Source: Nocardia sp. BMG51109
Lineage (GTDB): Bacteria > Actinomycetota > Actinomycetes > Mycobacteriales > Mycobacteriaceae
Assembly: GCF_000526215.1 (NCBI RefSeq)
Contig: NZ_JAFQ01000004.1
Coordinates: forward strand, 5,518,001 to 5,582,000
Direction: 5' to 3'
DNA length: 64,000 bases
The position numbers and the translations under genes are program-made. Below the pieces are notes generated by a model. It had not been told where the DNA came from. It was given only the letters and a program-made list of their open reading frames with translations, and ran no database searches. Positions 61,311-64,000 of this stretch are shown one piece after another (position 1 is the first letter of the stretch; each line of letters begins with the position of its first letter).

Positions 61311-61595
61311 GCTCCACAGTTCACACATTCGATTCACACTCGCAAAGAATCTGACGAGATGCCCAATCGAACGTTGCATTCGCGCCTCGATGGGTTCGGT
61401 TTCCGCGCTCACTGCCGTGTGCCCTCACGCCAGCGTCGGCGCAGGCTGAACGCGGCCGCTTTGGGACGGCGATCGCGGATGAATACACCCTTCTTGTTGC
61501 CGTCCGCTCGGAACACCCGGGCGCGGCAACCGAGACAGGTTGGCCCACAGCGGATTACGGAAAGGCCCCGCAAGCAGGGTGCCGGTGTGGTCGGT

Positions 61596-62144
61596 TCACT
61601 GTGGGGGTCGTTTTGTCGCGGCCTCGTCCGGATCGATGAACCGGATTCCGGTGACGATGTCGGGGCGGATCGTTATCACCCGATCGCGGGGTCCGGGCAG
61701 CCCCGGGTTCAGCAGGGCACGGTAGCGTTCTCGCTGGTGTGGGTCTGTGATCTCGTCGGTGGGGCCGGTGACGATGACGCACCATCCGAGATGAGTCGTG
61801 TGGTCGATGATGTCGGCCTCGTAGGCGACGACCTGTCGATGGGGTGTCATCGATGTGGCGAGGGGGGCGTCGGTGATGACGGAGCCGTCGACGACAGCGT
61901 GGTTTGCCGGGCGGATGGTGGGTAATGCGTGGCGGGAGAACACGATTCGACCGAAGTTGACACTGGCCAGCAGCCGCAGCGCCTCGTCGGGCGCGATGTC
62001 ACGCGCTGCCACGGTCTTGTGCGTGGCCTCGGTCGTCGTCCGTCGTGTGGCTCGTGCACCAGCGAGATCGGTGATCGGGGTCGGCGGCACCGTGGTCCGT
62101 TCGCCGGCGCGTGGACTGTGGTTGTTGATGTGCCGCCGCGGCAT
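61596..62144 (-). CDS. Pyridoxamine 5'-phosphate oxidase-like flavoprotein
   Basis: A 182-residue split-barrel protein. After a low-complexity N-terminus (MPRRHINNHSPRAGERTTVP) the domain begins DIAPDEALRLLASVNFGRIV, then RPANHAVVDGSVITDA, VVAYEADIIDHTTHLGWCVI and VTGPTDEITD, the pattern of PNPOx/F420-binding family members with FMN or F420 as cofactor. AGGAGG lies upstream of ATG 62144. The frame is open further 5', with Arg-rich sequence. Function probably redox or cofactor binding. Confidence 0.8.
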   Translation of the reverse strand: MPRRHINNHSPRAGERTTVPPTPITDLAGARATRRTTTEATHKTVAARDIAPDEALRLLASVNFGRIVFSRHALPTIRPANHAVVDGSVITDAPLATSMTPHRQVVAYEADIIDHTTHLGWCVIVTGPTDEITDPHQRERYRALLNPGLPGPRDRVITIRPDIVTGIRFIDPDEAATKRPPQ

Positions 62145-62613
62145 CGCTGCTTGCCCTCCTGTTCGGCTGCGCCGCCGCGCAGGAGCCGGGGATTCTCCGG
62201 TCGGCGGTGTGTGGATGCCTTCCTCGGCCGTCCTGGAGTCGGCCGTGGACTCCTCGACGCCCCGTTGTCGGCTTGCCGCAGTCTCGGCGTCGTTGCCGTG
62301 TTCGACACGTCGTTGTGCACTCACTGCGGCCGACCGGACAGCCCGACGCTCGCATCATCGACACCGTGTGTGCCTCCTGTTTCGCGGATACCGATCTTGC
62401 TCACATCGACCCATAACTACTATGCGGTGTCGGGTGGGGCGGCACACCGACCCGCAGTGCCCCTCAGGTGACCAGGTGTGCCGATTCGGCACGGCTCGTC
62501 AGCATTGCGGCACAGGTGGCCGGTCCGTAGCAGAACCGAGCGTCGCAGACTGGCAGTATCGGTCGACCGATACCGGGGATCCGAAGGACTCATCGGAATG
62601 GCAAGGGGGTGTC
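62145..62613. other. Divergent gap with a possible broken zinc-ribbon frame
   Basis: About 470 bp between the PNPOx-like gene and the AraC-type gene. Apart from a low-confidence zinc-ribbon remnant I see no gene. A TCGGTCGACCGA palindrome lies around 62561-62572 and could be an operator for the plus-strand gene. Confidence 0.4.
62300..62416 (+). pseudogene. Possible frameshifted small zinc-ribbon protein
   Basis: One plus frame reads FDTSLCTHCGRPDSPTLAS and the neighbouring frame reads ARIIDTVCASCFADTDLAHI with DP and a stop at 62414-62416. Together they would make a CxxC...CxxC zinc ribbon. No start or ribosome site is visible, so this could also be chance. Confidence 0.3.
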
Positions 62614-63273
62614 GTGGCGCCCACATCAGGGCCGGATGGTGTGGCTGCACGTGTCAGCACCGTGGAGATTCGCTCGTCCACAGAGTTCTCGTCCGAGCAT
62701 GCGTGCGAGCAGTGGGAGGCGTTGGTCAGCAACATATTTGTGCCGGTGTCCGTCGAGCGTGTCGGGTCGGGTGAGTTCGTCGGTAGCGTCGCCGACGTCG
62801 AATTCGACCGGTTCGGCATGTCCATGGTCGGAGGTAGTCCACAGCAGGTACGACGGACGCGGCGGCAGGTCGTGCGGTCGGGGGAGCAGTACCTGGTGGC
62901 GATCATGCCGACGGCGGGGAGTTGCCGGATCGAGCAGCAGAACCGGGTGACCGTCACTGTCCCGGGTTCGATAACCTTCTGTGACACCAGCCGCCCCTTC
63001 ACCTGCCGGAGCGACCAATGGGGTGAGTCCGTAGTGGTACGTGCTCCGTTGCAGCACGTACTCGACGAGACCGGTCTGTCCGGTGACGAGCTGCCGACGG
63101 CCCTCTCGATTTCGGGTAGCAGTGCGGTCGGTGTGCTGACCCGATTCTTCTCGGGGCTGGCCGAACTGAACACCGTCGATATCGATCAGGCCGCCCAGTT
63201 GGCCGGACACGGTGCCGGACTGCTGAACTCGGCGGTGCTGCTGGCGGCGCGACAGCACATGCCGTCCGGGTAG
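62614..63273 (+). CDS. AraC-type sensor domain protein lacking the DNA-binding domain
   Basis: A 219-residue protein with the AraC_binding_2 ligand domain: NIFVPVSVERVGSGEFVGSV, FGMSMVGGSPQQVRRTRRQV, ITFCDTSRPFTCRSDQWGES and LVVRAPLQ-like strands (VVVRAPLQHVLDETGL). In complete AraC/ThcR-type regulators a double HTH of about 100 residues follows, but here the frame ends HMPSG-stop. No HTH sequence is found in the next 160 bp. GTG 62614 follows AAGGGGG. It may be a truncated gene or a stand-alone sensor. Confidence 0.75.
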   Translation: MAPTSGPDGVAARVSTVEIRSSTEFSSEHACEQWEALVSNIFVPVSVERVGSGEFVGSVADVEFDRFGMSMVGGSPQQVRRTRRQVVRSGEQYLVAIMPTAGSCRIEQQNRVTVTVPGSITFCDTSRPFTCRSDQWGESVVVRAPLQHVLDETGLSGDELPTALSISGSSAVGVLTRFFSGLAELNTVDIDQAAQLAGHGAGLLNSAVLLAARQHMPSG

Positions 63274-63440
63274 GCAGAGGTACTCGCCCGCCGCGCGGTG
63301 CCGGCCGCTCTGTAGATACGTGGAGCGTCACGAGCCGGCCATGCTGTCGGACCGAACCCGCGCCCACTGCCCACACGAACCGACTACGATTGTGGACGCG
63401 GTCGTTCGGGGCCAAACGAGCCGAAGTCGGAGTAGGAGCT

Positions 63441-64000
63441 GTGACGTCTTCTGATCCGAGTCCCACCGTCGATGTGACCATGCCGTCGACGGCCCGAATG
63501 TACGACGCGTATCTCGGCGGGAAAGACAACTACGATGTCGACCGGGCTGCGGTCGAACAGGTCAAGAAGGCATTCCCGTCGGTCGAGATCATGGCCCGCA
63601 CCAACCGGGACTTCATGCACCGCGCCACCCGATACCTCGTACGCGAGGCCGGTGTCCGGCAGTTTCTCGACATCGGCACCGGAATCCCGACCGAGCCGAA
63701 TCTGCATCAGGTGGCCCAGCAGATCGCCCCGGAATCCCGGGTGGTGTACGTGGACAACGACCCACTGGTGCTCACCTACGCACGCGCCCTCATGACCGGA
63801 ACCTTCGAAGGCCGCACTACCTACGTACACGCCGATGCCGTCGATCCCGGGGCCATCCTGGCCACACGCGCGTTGCACGAGACACTGGACTCGAGTCGGC
63901 CGGTGGCGCTGAGCCTGATTGCCCTGCTGCATTTCGTCCCGGACGACCGTGACGCCTACGGTGCGGTCGCGACGCTGATGGACGCGTTTGCACCCGGCTC
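63441..64000 (+). CDS. DUF574-type S-adenosyl methyltransferase, 5' part
   Basis: The first 186 residues of a SAM methyltransferase family common in Nocardia, Streptomyces and Mycobacterium. MPSTARMYDAYLGGKDNYDV and IMARTNRDFMHRATRYL lead to the SAM-binding motif FLDIGTGIPTEPNLHQVAQ and VVYVDNDPLVLTYARALMTG. GTG 63441 (VTSSDPSPTVDV) has AGGAG upstream. The gene runs off the window; substrate unknown. Confidence 0.87.
   Translation, partial: MTSSDPSPTVDVTMPSTARMYDAYLGGKDNYDVDRAAVEQVKKAFPSVEIMARTNRDFMHRATRYLVREAGVRQFLDIGTGIPTEPNLHQVAQQIAPESRVVYVDNDPLVLTYARALMTGTFEGRTTYVHADAVDPGAILATRALHETLDSSRPVALSLIALLHFVPDDRDAYGAVATLMDAFAPG

Noticed and set aside
1..64000. CRISPR array, tRNA, rRNA or transposase
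   Set aside because: I looked for spaced direct repeats, tRNA-like cloverleaf sequence and transposase motifs and found none that I could support.

Overview
High-GC actinobacterial DNA (GTG starts, GTGA/ATGA start-stop overlaps, many TetR, SDR, LLM-flavin and crotonase proteins). Mycofactocin-type SDRs, F420-type LLM enzymes and a duplicated NAD-dependent ligase suggest a nocardioform such as Nocardia or a relative. This is inferred from gene content only; no rRNA, tRNA, CRISPR array or intact insertion sequence was seen.

1-6.9 kb: the 3' part of a dihydrofolate-reductase-like gene, an amidase, a divergent ligA-type DNA ligase, an LLM monooxygenase and a methyltransferase, with a decayed methyltransferase fragment between the last two. 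7.1-11 kb: a metal and arsenic island with a CmtR-like sensor and CDF exporter, then an ArsR regulator, ACR3 arsenite pump and ArsC arsenate reductase, each unit behind its own palindrome. The CDF gene overlaps the broken end of a twice-frameshifted methyltransferase. 11.1-12.9 kb: an APC permease and a PadR regulator that share one operator sequence. 13-19.8 kb: a potassium channel with RCK domain, a SulP transporter, a TetR/FAD-monooxygenase divergent pair and an F420/NADP-type reductase.

19.9-49.5 kb: a large catabolic region. It encodes two CoA ligases, a thiolase, four crotonase-fold proteins, seven SDRs (two of mycofactocin type), a zinc ADH, a Baeyer-Villiger-like monooxygenase, an LLM monooxygenase with a flavin reductase and its own RibBA, an isocitrate-lyase/PEP-mutase-family protein, a CocE hydrolase, and a thiolase-like/DUF35 pair. 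One crotonase (42117-42902) keeps all five residues I recall as catalytic in 6-oxocamphor hydrolase, so a cyclic terpenoid or other alicyclic ketone is a plausible substrate. Seven good copies of the motif TTTGGAC-N7-GTCAGTAT and one weak copy lie in promoter regions of this cluster, pointing to a single regulon. The TetR gene at 45.1-45.8 kb, which has a diverged copy upstream of itself, is the best candidate regulator. I regard this as the most likely undescribed system here.

49.8-53.2 kb: a sulfatase and a HAD phosphatase. 53.2-57.7 kb: a two-gene immune-type module in which a small effector ends in, and a STAND-ATPase/WD40 protein begins with, matching RHIM-like amyloid motifs. 57.7-64 kb: an sdaA remnant, a small secreted protein, a TetR/MFS efflux pair around a 17-bp-arm palindrome, a PNPOx-like flavoprotein, an AraC-type sensor without its DNA-binding domain, and the start of a DUF574-type methyltransferase that runs off the window.
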